Shown in pieces: positions 1-6,959 of a stretch of 64,000 nucleotides of DNA. A program made the position numbers and the translations under genes. Position 1 is the first letter of the stretch; the number at the start of each line of letters is the position of its first letter. The DNA comes from a bacterium (GTDB taxonomy: Bacteria > Myxococcota > UBA727 > JAUIJE01): assembly GCA_030431455.1 (NCBI GenBank), contig JAUIJE010000014.1, positions 62,001-126,000 on the forward strand. The letters are read 5' to 3'. The notes beneath the pieces were generated by a model. The model was not told the origin of the DNA. It saw only the letters and a list, made by a program, of their open reading frames with translations, and did not search any database.

Positions 1-1
1 C

Positions 2-934
2 GCGTTTTTGCGCGGGCTGCCCGGCACCGCCGCCGCCCTCTACGAGGGCCAGACCGCACGAAGCCTCGCGCGGCTCATGCGCCAAAAGGGCGGCCTGCTC
101 ACCGCCAAAGACCTCGCCGCCTACCGCGTGATCGAACGCGCGCCCCTCGCGGTGCAGTATCATGGGGTGACGGCCCTGCTCAATCCACCGCCCTCACTGG
201 GCGGCTCGCTCATCGGGCTGAGCTTGGCCTTGCTCGACGAGGTGCCGCTCTCCACCTTTGCGTGGGGCAGCGCCCGGCACATCGGGGCCCTCGGGGGCAT
301 GATGCACGAGGTCGATCGGCTCCGCGCACAAGGCGTGACCCACCCCGACCAACTCGACGGCGCGGCCCGGGCTGCGTTCGCCCGCCGGCAGTCCACCGGC
401 GGCACCACGCATTGCACCATTTCCGACGCCGACGGCAACGTGGCGAGCATGACCACGTCCAACGGCGAAGGGTGCGGCCACTTCATCCCCGGCACCGGCA
501 TCATGCTCAACAACATGATGGGCGAGGACGACCTGCACCCCGGCGGCTTTCACCAAGCCCCCGCGGGCGAGCGGGTGGCCTCGATGATGGCCCCCACCGT
601 GATCCTCGACGAGCAGGGCCGCCCCACCTTGGGCCTCGGCTCGGGCGGCTCCAAGCGCATCCGCACCGCGGTGCTGCAGGTGTTGTGTCACGTCGTCGAC
701 CACGGGTTGGCGCTGCAGGACGCGATCGACGCGCCGCGGTTGCACATCGAGGACGACCGCTTCCAGCTCGAGCCCGGCTTTGACGACGCAGTGCGGCAAT
801 CTCTGGCCCCGCTCGCCCCGGTCAACGTGTGGCCCAGCCAAGACCTCTATTTTGGCGGGGTGCACGCGGTGGTCGCGGGCCGGGCCGCGGGCGCCGACCG
901 CCGCCGGGGAGGCGCGACGCTGGTGCTCGATTGA
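2..934 (+). CDS. Gamma-glutamyltranspeptidase, C-terminal part (5' end outside window)
   Basis: The reading frame is already open at base 2, so this is a fragment of about 310 residues from an enzyme usually 550-600 long. It carries the autoprocessing region: a Gly-Gly-Thr-Thr-His stretch (catalytic Thr codon near base 403) followed by the S-D-A-D-G-N-V-A-S pattern typical of the small subunit. Further on are the GTGIMLNNMMG segment and a GSGGSKRI oxyanion/substrate loop. The family cleaves gamma-glutamyl bonds such as those of glutathione, normally outside the cytoplasmic membrane after self-cleavage before the Thr. The signal peptide and large subunit lie upstream of the window. A cephalosporin acylase-like member of the same family cannot be excluded. 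Confidence 0.9.
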   Translation, partial: AFLRGLPGTAAALYEGQTARSLARLMRQKGGLLTAKDLAAYRVIERAPLAVQYHGVTALLNPPPSLGGSLIGLSLALLDEVPLSTFAWGSARHIGALGGMMHEVDRLRAQGVTHPDQLDGAARAAFARRQSTGGTTHCTISDADGNVASMTTSNGEGCGHFIPGTGIMLNNMMGEDDLHPGGFHQAPAGERVASMMAPTVILDEQGRPTLGLGSGGSKRIRTAVLQVLCHVVDHGLALQDAIDAPRLHIEDDRFQLEPGFDDAVRQSLAPLAPVNVWPSQDLYFGGVHAVVAGRAAGADRRRGGATLVLD

Positions 935-993
935 CGCACGGGGCCAGGCAAGTCCCCCTTGAGCACCGCGGCGCGCCGGCTACAATCGTACGC

Positions 994-1839
994 ATGATTG
1001 GTTTTACCCGTGCCGTGCTCTGCTCTTCCCTGTTGTGCGCCGCCGCCTGTCCCGGTCCGGAGCCGGTCTACGACGAAGAGCTCGACCTGCAGGCGGTGAG
1101 CGTTGACCCCGGGGCCATGGCCGGCACCTGGGCCCAAAAGCACAGCATCGTCAACGTGGCCAACCTCCCGCTCATCGGCGACCAGCTCGCGGGGGGCGAG
1201 TCGTACCACTTGGTCAAGCGCGAGGTCACCGACGACGGCGGCTACACCCAGACCACCCAGGTGTGCGGGGGCCGCATCTACGACACCGGCGGGACCAGCT
1301 CGTTCATCGAGGACGAGAAGTGGCAGCTGGTACCGCTCATCACCTGGCAAACGGTGAACATCGACGACGGGCTGGGCACCTTCGACGTGAAAAACCACAT
1401 CGAGCTGTGGTCCATCGACCTGCCCGACCCCATCAACGACGAGATGCCCGCCGACGCCGAGGACGCCAACACCGAGCCGCACAAGAGCCGCATCTACGAC
1501 GCGGACAACGACGGCCACCTCGGCACCACCATGCAACTGGAGGGACTTGCCCAGGGCAACGTCTACTTCGTGCAACGCAAGAAGGTGGACTTCAAAGGGG
1601 TGATCGTGGCCGAAGACGAGGTCCGCGGGCTCATCCCCGACTACAAGTACGAACAAATCACATTGGGGGCGGACAACGAGCTGCTCGAGAACCAACTCGA
1701 GCGCACCGAACACCCCGATCCCAAACAGAGCTGGTTCCAAGAAATTCGCACCGACGACGACGCGGACTGCGACCGCGTGCTCCAGCACGTCGAGGACCGC
1801 GACCTCGAGCGCCTCAACCCGTTCTTGGCCCCGGAGTAG
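994..1839 (+). CDS. Putative lipoprotein, unrecognised
   Basis: This 281-residue protein starts at the ATG at 994, where a short hydrophobic signal (FTRAVLCSSLLCAAAC) ends in a lipobox-like A-A-A-C. The mature part is acidic and polar, without a domain I recognise. It contains a D-A-D-N-D-G stretch resembling a calcium-binding loop near residue 170. The frame stays open upstream of 994 but codes only Arg/Pro-rich sequence there, so the later start is preferred. It follows the transpeptidase by 59 bases in the same direction and may be co-transcribed. The function is unknown. Confidence 0.7.
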   Translation: MIGFTRAVLCSSLLCAAACPGPEPVYDEELDLQAVSVDPGAMAGTWAQKHSIVNVANLPLIGDQLAGGESYHLVKREVTDDGGYTQTTQVCGGRIYDTGGTSSFIEDEKWQLVPLITWQTVNIDDGLGTFDVKNHIELWSIDLPDPINDEMPADAEDANTEPHKSRIYDADNDGHLGTTMQLEGLAQGNVYFVQRKKVDFKGVIVAEDEVRGLIPDYKYEQITLGADNELLENQLERTEHPDPKQSWFQEIRTDDDADCDRVLQHVEDRDLERLNPFLAPE

Positions 1840-1893
1840 CCGCTCCTCAAAGTTCTGCCGGGGAGTGGCTGCAGCTTTGCGTGCGGTATGGGG

Positions 1894-2187
1894 CTATTCA
1901 CAGGGCCCGCCGTACTCAAACGTCACTTCACCGTCTTCACAACGCGCGGTTTCAGCCACGGTGCCGTAGTATTCGGCACAGTCGTATTGGTCGCCGTCCC
2001 CCATGATGGCGTTGCAGCTCAAGTCAATGCGGGCGTCGATTTCGCACTCCTCGTACGCCTCGTTGAGGCTGTCCTGGGCCCGTTCACAGGGCGTGCGCCC
2101 ATCGACCGGGCCGCATGCCAGCGTGGTGGGTGCACCCGCGACAAAAACCATCAGCCACACCCGGCCTTGGCGTCGGGCGCTACGCAT
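1894..2187 (-). CDS. Small Cys-rich lipoprotein, tandem family member 1
   Basis: A 97-residue protein with a basic N-terminus, hydrophobic stretch and lipobox T-L-A-C followed by G-P. The mature part shares a pattern with its upstream neighbours: E-x-A-Q-x-x-L-x-x-A-Y-x-x-C-E, then D-L-S-C, a central Y-D-C-A, and a terminal C-E-D-G-x-V-T-F-E-Y-G-x-x-C. The conserved cysteines probably form disulfides after export. The ATG at 2187 overlaps the stop of the 43-residue gene by eight bases, suggesting translational coupling; an earlier in-frame start would extend it by 12 residues. Function unknown; outer-membrane location is inferred only from the signal. Confidence 0.7.
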   Translation of the reverse strand: MRSARRQGRVWLMVFVAGAPTTLACGPVDGRTPCERAQDSLNEAYEECEIDARIDLSCNAIMGDGDQYDCAEYYGTVAETARCEDGEVTFEYGGPCE

Positions 2188-2311
2188 CGCAGACATTCCC
2201 GTCGTCGAACACGACCGTGCCACAGGGGTCGCGGCTGTCGACGCACGCGCCCGCGCTCAGGCCGACGACGACCAAGGCCCCCGCAGACACGACCGGGCGG
2301 ATCAGACGCAC
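2180..2311 (-). CDS. Mini-lipoprotein (43 residues) with the family's C-terminal motif
   Basis: A GTG-started frame of 43 codons that overlaps the end of the upstream gene by 10 bases and the start of the downstream gene by 8. It encodes a hydrophobic signal (V-V-S-A-G-A-L-V-V-V-G-L-S-A-G-A-C) and about 20 mature residues with three Cys. The tail C-G-T-V-V-F-D-D-G-N-V-C matches the C-terminal C-x-x-G-x-V-x-F-x-x-G-x-x-C of the neighbouring lipoproteins, while the helical middle is missing. It looks like a shrunken paralogue. There is no clear ribosome-binding site, so translation probably depends on coupling. It could be a decayed remnant. Confidence 0.5.
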   Translation of the reverse strand: MRLIRPVVSAGALVVVGLSAGACVDSRDPCGTVVFDDGNVCDA

Positions 2312-2574
2312 ACCCCGGAGGAGTCGTAGTCGATGTCGCCGTCTTCGGTGCAGGTGGCGCTGTCGGCGATGCGGGAAAAGAAGTCGGTGCAGTCGCCGCT
2401 TTTGTCCGCGAAGGACGGGCAGTCGAGGGAAATGGGCTCGAGCTCGCAGGCCTCGTAGGCATCATCGAGCGCGGCCTGGGCCGCCTCACATTCAGCCACA
2501 TTGTCCGGCCCACAAGCCCCCATCCCGAGGGTGAGAACGGTCAAAAAAACCATGAAAAACAGATACTTATGCAT
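2302..2574 (-). CDS. Small Cys-rich lipoprotein, tandem family member 2
   Basis: 90 residues from the ATG at 2574: signal peptide M-H-K-Y-L-F-F-M-V-F..., lipobox G-M-G-A-C, then G-P-D-N-V-A-E-C-E. The mature domain follows the same plan as the others in this cluster: A-A-Q-A-A-L-D-D-A-Y-E-A-C-E, C-P, G-D-C-T-D-F-F, T-C-T-E-D-G and a last Cys two residues from the end. It is followed at once by the 43-residue gene, whose start lies inside this gene's last codons. Function unknown. Confidence 0.75.
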   Translation of the reverse strand: MHKYLFFMVFLTVLTLGMGACGPDNVAECEAAQAALDDAYEACELEPISLDCPSFADKSGDCTDFFSRIADSATCTEDGDIDYDSSGVCV

Positions 2575-2648
2575 CTCGCCACAAACTCCGGGCAGAAAAA
2601 AAGCCCGGGCAAAGCCGAGCTTTCTTTCAGAACCGATGTGAAATCGGA

Positions 2649-2921
2649 TCAGGCGCAGGCGTCGCCGTAGTCGAAGTCCACGGTGCCGTCGTCGTTGCAG
2701 GTCGCCGAGTCGGTCACGCCTTGGTAGTACGCGGTGCAGTCCAGGGTGCTCTCCGAGAGGGCTTCGCAGGACAGGTCGATGTTGGTGTCGATTTCGCACG
2801 CGGTGTACGCATCGTCGAGGGCGGTCTGGGCTTCTTCACACGCACCCACGTTGTCGGGGCCACAGGCGGCGATGGCGAGGGCGGCACAACCGAGGGCGGC
2901 GACAGCAAGAATCTTTTTCAT
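2649..2921 (-). CDS. Small Cys-rich lipoprotein, tandem family member 3
   Basis: 90 residues. The ATG at 2921 is preceded by AAGGAG eight bases upstream, which fixes the start. The signal peptide M-K-K-I-L-A-V-A-A-L-G-C-A-A-L-A-I-A-A-C leads into G-P-D-N-V-G-A-C-E-E-A-Q-T-A-L-D-D-A-Y-T-A-C-E, almost identical in plan to the gene at 2302-2574. The C-terminal motif T-C-N-D-D-G-T-V-D-F-D-Y-G-D-A-C is intact. It appears to head the run of small genes going left, with 74 bases before the next one. Function unknown. Confidence 0.8.
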   Translation of the reverse strand: MKKILAVAALGCAALAIAACGPDNVGACEEAQTALDDAYTACEIDTNIDLSCEALSESTLDCTAYYQGVTDSATCNDDGTVDFDYGDACA

Positions 2922-3091
2922 GGTCAATCTCCTTAAGCGAATCCGGCATCGAACGCCTGATCCATTTGGCAAAAAGCATCCCTTAGATGCCGCCCAAAAC
3001 GAAAAATGGGAACCCCAAAAATGAGATCCCCGGGATTTTTTGTGACCATGGTCCGGCGCTGAAGACGCGGCAAAACGCCGCGCCGTCGTCG

Positions 3092-3355
3092 TCAGCGGCA
3101 GGCGCTGCCGTATTCGAACGTCACCACACCGTTCTCACACATCACCGTGTTGGAGATCGTGCTGAAGTGCTCGCTGCAATCCGAGGCGGTGTCGGCGTAC
3201 AGCTCGCATTGCAGATCGATGTCGTCGGTGGTGTCGCCACACTCGTCGTACGCAGCCACAATGTCTGCTTGCGCCTCTTCACAATAGGCTTGGTTGTCGG
3301 GGCCACAGGCACACAGTGCCGTCGTCAACGCAGAGATCACAATCAAAGCACGCAT
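3092..3355 (-). CDS. Small Cys-rich lipoprotein, tandem family member 4
   Basis: 87 residues from the ATG at 3355, with AAAGGAG just upstream. Signal M-R-A-L-I-V-I-S-A-L-T-T-A-L-C-A-C, then G-P-D-N-Q-A-Y-C-E-E-A-Q-A-D-I-V-A-A-Y-D-E-C. It keeps the Cys spacing and the terminal M-C-E-N-G-V-V-T-F-E-Y-G-S-A-C motif. It is the most diverged full-length member (a G-D-T-T-D-D insertion) and the farthest upstream, separated by 170 bases from member 3 and divergent from the tRNA gene. Function unknown. Confidence 0.8.
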   Translation of the reverse strand: MRALIVISALTTALCACGPDNQAYCEEAQADIVAAYDECGDTTDDIDLQCELYADTASDCSEHFSTISNTVMCENGVVTFEYGSACR

Positions 3356-3398
3356 GAACACTCCTTTGGGGAGCACCGCCTACTCCCTCTGCTTTCGC

Positions 3399-3428
3399 TC
3401 GACAACGCCGCGGTGGCCTGCACAGAAT
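3399..3428 (+). promoter_or_regulatory. Possible sigma-70-type promoter for tRNA-Leu
   Basis: TCGACA at 3399-3404 and CAGAAT at 3423-3428 are separated by 18 bases and lie 10 bases before the tRNA 5' end. The match to consensus is only moderate. Confidence 0.3.
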
Positions 3429-3437
3429 GAGCGCGAT

Positions 3438-3522
3438 GCCGGGATGGCGGAATCGGTAGACGCAGATGACTTAAAATCATCCGAGGTCACCCCTCGTGCG
3501 GGTTCAAGTCCCGCTCCCGGCA
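3438..3522 (+). tRNA. tRNA-Leu (anticodon UAA)
   Basis: An 85-nt cloverleaf: acceptor arms GCCGGGA (3438-3444) and TCCCGGC (3515-3521) plus discriminator A; anticodon stem GATGA/TCATC around the 7-base loop CTTAAAA, giving anticodon TAA; a long variable arm as expected for a class II tRNA; and a T arm containing GGTTCAAGTCC. The 3' CCA is not encoded. It reads UUA, a rare codon in a GC-rich genome. Confidence 0.95.
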
Positions 3523-3629
3523 CAACCTCCCCACCACCAGTCTTCGTCTTTTGGGTCGGTGTGGCGGCCGCGACCCGCGCGGGGGCCCCGCCCGGCTGGC
3601 GTGACGTGTCACACTAGCGTTACCCAAGC

Positions 3630-3651
3630 GCCGAAGAGCGCTCGGCTTTTT
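3630..3651 (+). terminator. Possible intrinsic terminator downstream of tRNA-Leu
   Basis: GCCGA (3630-3634) pairs with TCGGC (3642-3646) around a 7-base loop, followed by TTTTT. The stem is short. The rest of the 3523-3814 gap shows only a 5-2-5 inverted repeat, GTGAC-GT-GTCAC at 3601-3612, and no gene. Confidence 0.4.
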
Positions 3652-3814
3652 CAGAAAATGTAGCGAAGTCAGACCCTTAGCCTGTCGCCAAAGGGCAAAA
3701 GGCCGTCGTGTCTGGTCAAGGCCCACATCCGCCCAGATCCGACATTCCATCCAAGTTGGCTCCCTTGGCCGTTACGCCGGCGGGCTGACCAACACTTTGA
3801 AAGGAGAACAACCC

Positions 3815-5587
3815 ATGTTCCGTCTGATTTCTCTCATCGCTGTCCTCGCCGTCTTTTCGGCCACACCGGCCGCCGCCTTCGGGCTCAAGCTGCCGGTGAA
3901 AATCCCCGGGGGCCTCGGGCCCGAAGGCGCGGAAAAAACCCTCCGCGAAATCCAAGGTGACGTGAAGGACGCCAACAGCGCCCTCAACTACATCAACTAT
4001 GGCAAGGACGCCGACCGCGAACTGTCGTCGATCCAAAAAGCCGAAAACCTCATCAAGCAGGCCAAGTCCAAGACCGGCATCACCCTGCGGATGGCCAGCG
4101 GCTACCAAGCCACCCTCAAGGACATCGAGAACACCGAAAAACGCATCGCCAACGCCAAGCTCGCGCACGAGTGCACCAAGGCGCTGCTCGAGATCTATCG
4201 CAAACAAAAGTCGCCCGAGGGCGCTAAGGACGCGGACTTCAAAAAGCTCGAGGACGCGGTCAAGAAATTCGAATCCGCCAAACCCGAAGGGTTCGACAAG
4301 ATCGTGACCTTCTTCACCGAGCGCATCCAGTACGTCAAAGAAAAGAACGACGAGCTGCACGCCCGGGCGAAGGCCAAAGCGGAGAAGGAAGCCGCCGAAG
4401 CCGCGCGCCAAAAAGCCTCCGCCGCGATCAAGCGCGTCAACGACGCCGCCGCCGCGGTGCGCTCCGCCTTCGAACGCGAGATCGACTCTGACCTCATCGC
4501 CGCCTACGAAGAAGCGATCAAAGACGAGACCCTGACCCCGGCGCACAAGGCGTTCTACGAGCACGAACTTTTCCACATGAAGCGGGAAGAAGCCTTCAAA
4601 GGCGGCGACGGCAAAAAAGCCGGCAAGGTCATCGCCAAGATGGTCGGCGGCAAAGCCGTGGCCGCGGGTGAGAACAAGAGCAAAAACATCAAGCTGTCGT
4701 TCAACACCAAGAAGGACAACTGTTACTTCGTGTTCTCCCGCTTCGACAAGCCGAAGAACACCAAACTCGAGAAGTGGGAGTGGTCGCAACGGGGCAAAGG
4801 CGCCCTGCCGCAAGTGTTCGTGGTGCGGCCCGGCCGCAACTCGGTGGGCTCGACGGTGCACGGCGTGTGCGCGACCCACAAAGCGAAAATGACCGCCACC
4901 GCCGAAGCCGAATACCCCGGCAGCCGCAACCCCTACAACTACACCGTGATCGAGATTCCGCGGAACAAAGTCCCCGTGACCCTCACCGCGCACCTCGACA
5001 TCGTCGTCGAAGACCAATGTGACTTGGACTGGTGGGCGAGCCTCTGGAAAAACCCGATTCCCGGCACCATCGCCTACCGCAAGCACGAGCCGGTCCTCAT
5101 CGCGGGCAGCGGCGGCGCGGGCGACGGCAGCATCAGCTACTTCAACGTCGTGAGCACCAAATGGAACGGCAGCAACGCCGGCAACGCCAGCCACGATGTG
5201 CCCAACCTCGTCGAGTTCGCGAGCAAGTACGGGTACTGGAAATGCAACGTCAACTTCGCCAAGTCGTCCAACGGCCTGCGCATCAAGAAGTGCGAGGAGA
5301 AGATCTGGAAGAAGTACAAAAAGCGCTACAACCGTCTGCAAGAGAAGGTCGACGCCGCGCGTGACGCCAAGCTGATCAACCTCACCGCCGAAGCCGCCCT
5401 CTCCGAGCTCGACGCGAAGATCGACAAAGAGATGGAGAAAAAGTGCCAACCCCTGCGGGAGAAGGTCAACGCGGAAGCCGAGAAGGTCGTGAACAACCTG
5501 ATCGACACCATGACCGACACCCCGCCGAAGGAAAAGCAGGACCGCCTCGAGTACCTGCGCATGGAGCGCGCCGCGTTCCGCAACTGA
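3815..5587 (+). CDS. Secreted alpha-helical/coiled-coil protein, unrecognised
   Basis: 590 residues. The ATG at 3815 has AAAGGAG nine bases upstream. A Sec signal peptide (M-F-R-L-I-S-L-I-A-V-L-A-V-F...A-A-A) precedes a long Lys/Glu/Ala-rich segment (about residues 40-260) with coiled-coil character. A central, probably beta-rich part (about 285-470) has several Trp and scattered Cys. A second charged helical region (about 490-590) ends the protein. No catalytic motif is visible. It is monocistronic: a long leader precedes it and two terminator-like hairpins follow. A structural or adhesive periplasmic/outer-surface role is a guess from shape alone. Confidence 0.75.
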   Translation: MFRLISLIAVLAVFSATPAAAFGLKLPVKIPGGLGPEGAEKTLREIQGDVKDANSALNYINYGKDADRELSSIQKAENLIKQAKSKTGITLRMASGYQATLKDIENTEKRIANAKLAHECTKALLEIYRKQKSPEGAKDADFKKLEDAVKKFESAKPEGFDKIVTFFTERIQYVKEKNDELHARAKAKAEKEAAEAARQKASAAIKRVNDAAAAVRSAFEREIDSDLIAAYEEAIKDETLTPAHKAFYEHELFHMKREEAFKGGDGKKAGKVIAKMVGGKAVAAGENKSKNIKLSFNTKKDNCYFVFSRFDKPKNTKLEKWEWSQRGKGALPQVFVVRPGRNSVGSTVHGVCATHKAKMTATAEAEYPGSRNPYNYTVIEIPRNKVPVTLTAHLDIVVEDQCDLDWWASLWKNPIPGTIAYRKHEPVLIAGSGGAGDGSISYFNVVSTKWNGSNAGNASHDVPNLVEFASKYGYWKCNVNFAKSSNGLRIKKCEEKIWKKYKKRYNRLQEKVDAARDAKLINLTAEAALSELDAKIDKEMEKKCQPLREKVNAEAEKVVNNLIDTMTDTPPKEKQDRLEYLRMERAAFRN

Positions 5588-5640
5588 TGATGTGATTCAC
5601 AAGGTTTTCGGTCCTGGGCAACCAGGCCGGAACATGGGTG

Positions 5641-5709
5641 GGCGCCGGCCGCAAGGTCGGCGCCTTTTTTTGTCGAGATGAAGAAGGCGTTCGCCGGCGC
5701 CTTTTTTTT
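5641..5709 (+). terminator. Tandem intrinsic terminators
   Basis: GGCGCCGGCC (5641-5650) pairs with GGTCGGCGCC (5655-5664) around GCAA, followed by seven T. A second, weaker GGCG...CGCC hairpin with eight T ends at 5709. Both follow the plus-strand gene ending at 5587. Confidence 0.85.
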
Positions 5710-5727
5710 ATCGAGGAGAAGAAGGTT

Positions 5728-5795
5728 GAACGCCTTGGGCGTTCGGCGTTCTTCCAACGAACGCCGAAGGCGTTCGCAGAACGCCTTCGGCGTTC
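5728..5795. repeat. Cluster of three perfect palindromes GAACGCC-N3-GGCGTTC
   Basis: Perfect 7-3-7 inverted repeats sit at 5728-5744 (loop TTG), 5759-5775 (loop GAA) and 5779-5795 (loop TTC). The outer half-sites of neighbours can also pair with each other (5745-5751 with 5759-5765). The cluster lies between convergent genes and just beyond the terminators. A related copy, GAACGC-CCAC-GCGTTC, is at 6848-6863. Confidence 0.85.
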
Positions 5796-5801
5796 GCCCG
5801 G

Positions 5802-6746
5802 TTAGCGCGTTCGCCCCCCGCGGCCGAACGCGTTTTGCAGGCGGAGCATCTCTTCGTTGTCGCCCGCCTTGCGCAGGTGCGGGTGGTCGACGCGGCCGTC
5901 GGCGGCTTCGAGCTGGTGGGTCAACCACTTGTCCATCCACTGGCTGCCCACAGTTTTGCCTTGGAGGGCGTGGGCGCGGTCGAGGGCGAGGAAGTTGATT
6001 TCGCCCGTCGCGGTCACCGCGGCGGCGCCATCGTCGCCGGTCCACCTTGTGTCGAGCACGAGATAGAAGGGCTTCATCGCGGCGTGGCGGAGCAGGGCGG
6101 CCTGGTTCTTTTTGGGGATCTTCTTGAACGTCGCCGTCCCCTCGACCACGGTCTGGCCCCCGGTCTTGATGCCCCACGAGGCGAACTCCGCGGCCGCGCC
6201 GGCGAGAAGACCCCGGTTGAGCGCGGCGGTGTCGGCGGCGGACGCGCCCTTCAGGTGCAGCGCGAACGCCTTGGGCAGCGCGGCGTCGAACGCGCGGGCG
6301 AATGCAGCGTCATTGGCCCGGAGCAGACGCAGGGCTTCGGCGCGCAGGCCCTTGGGGCTGTGGGTGCCGAGGTTCTTGGCCGACCCCGCCATCCGGGCGA
6401 TGCCCCGGGCCGCGTCGAGGTCCCCTCGCTGGGCCGCGGGGTGCAGCGACGCGAGGGACCGGACGGCGGCCAGGAGCTTCTGCGCGCGCCGGGACCGGGA
6501 CTCGGACAGCTCAGCGGCTTTGCCCCATTTTTTCAGCGCCGCGGTCTGCACCTGCACCGCGCCGGCGAAGTCGAGGGCGTCGAGCTTCTGCCGCACGTCC
6601 TCGGCGGCTTTGTCCAACGCCTTGTCCGCGTCATCAAACGACCGCGCGACCCGGACCGCGGGCGCGGTCAGCGGGCCGCGGGCCGGCGGCGCGGTGGGCG
6701 AGGGGGCAGCGAGGGCGAGGCACAGCAGCGGCAGGGTGGGCGTCAC
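5802..6746 (-). CDS. Secreted hypothetical protein, Ala-rich, helical
   Basis: 314 residues from a GTG at 6746 with CAGGAG upstream; the frame is open further upstream but without signal character. N-terminus V-T-P-T-L-P-L-L-C-L-A-L-A-A-P looks like a short signal peptide. The mature N-terminal half is predicted helical, with repeated Leu/Ala/Lys segments (D-K-A-L-D-K-A-A-E-D-V-R-Q-K-L). The C-terminal part, around M-K-P-F-Y-L-V-L-D-T-R-W-T-G, is probably beta-rich. Its last codons run into the palindrome cluster at 5728-5795. I recognise no family. It is convergent with the gene at 3815-5587. Confidence 0.65.
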   Translation of the reverse strand: MTPTLPLLCLALAAPSPTAPPARGPLTAPAVRVARSFDDADKALDKAAEDVRQKLDALDFAGAVQVQTAALKKWGKAAELSESRSRRAQKLLAAVRSLASLHPAAQRGDLDAARGIARMAGSAKNLGTHSPKGLRAEALRLLRANDAAFARAFDAALPKAFALHLKGASAADTAALNRGLLAGAAAEFASWGIKTGGQTVVEGTATFKKIPKKNQAALLRHAAMKPFYLVLDTRWTGDDGAAAVTATGEINFLALDRAHALQGKTVGSQWMDKWLTHQLEAADGRVDHPHLRKAGDNEEMLRLQNAFGRGGRTR

Positions 6747-6847
6747 GGGAAACTCCTGGGCGGGGCGGCCCCCCACCGTAAAACAGAAGGTCCCTGGGAC
6801 GCGCGCGGCCGCCGCCGGATTCGCGGCGAGGACGTGACGTCCCCCAC

Positions 6848-6863
6848 GAACGCCCACGCGTTC
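6848..6863. repeat. Single copy of the GAACGC palindrome
   Basis: GAACGC-CCAC-GCGTTC, a 6-4-6 inverted repeat closely related to the cluster at 5728-5795. It lies about 100 bases upstream of the start of the 5802-6746 gene. The two sites therefore bracket that gene. Confidence 0.6.
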
Positions 6864-6920
6864 GCCCGTTCGCGGGGTGTGGAGCGCCTACTCAATCAAA
6901 GATGCAGTGCGCTCGCCAGG

Positions 6921-6952
6921 GCCACGACGAGCGCCCATCGGGCGTCTCGTCG
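6921..6952. repeat. Dispersed bulged hairpin element, copy A
   Basis: Imperfect hairpin: CGACGAG-CGCCC on one side and GGGCG-T-CTCGTCG on the other, with a single-base bulge. It starts seven bases beyond the stop codon of the minus-strand gene at 6960-7886. A near-identical element at 16643-16674 has the same bulge and the same flanking GGCCA. Confidence 0.7.
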
Positions 6953-6959
6953 CGGGACG

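Noticed and set aside
2590-2616. Hairpin CCGGGC...GCCCGG between small lipoprotein genes as a terminator
   Set aside because: The A/T run is in the loop rather than after the stem, so it does not fit an intrinsic terminator.
3716-5449. A 577-codon minus-strand frame opposite the secreted coiled-coil protein
   Set aside because: Phe/Gly/Val-rich low-complexity sequence with no start signal; it mirrors Lys/Glu codons of the real gene.
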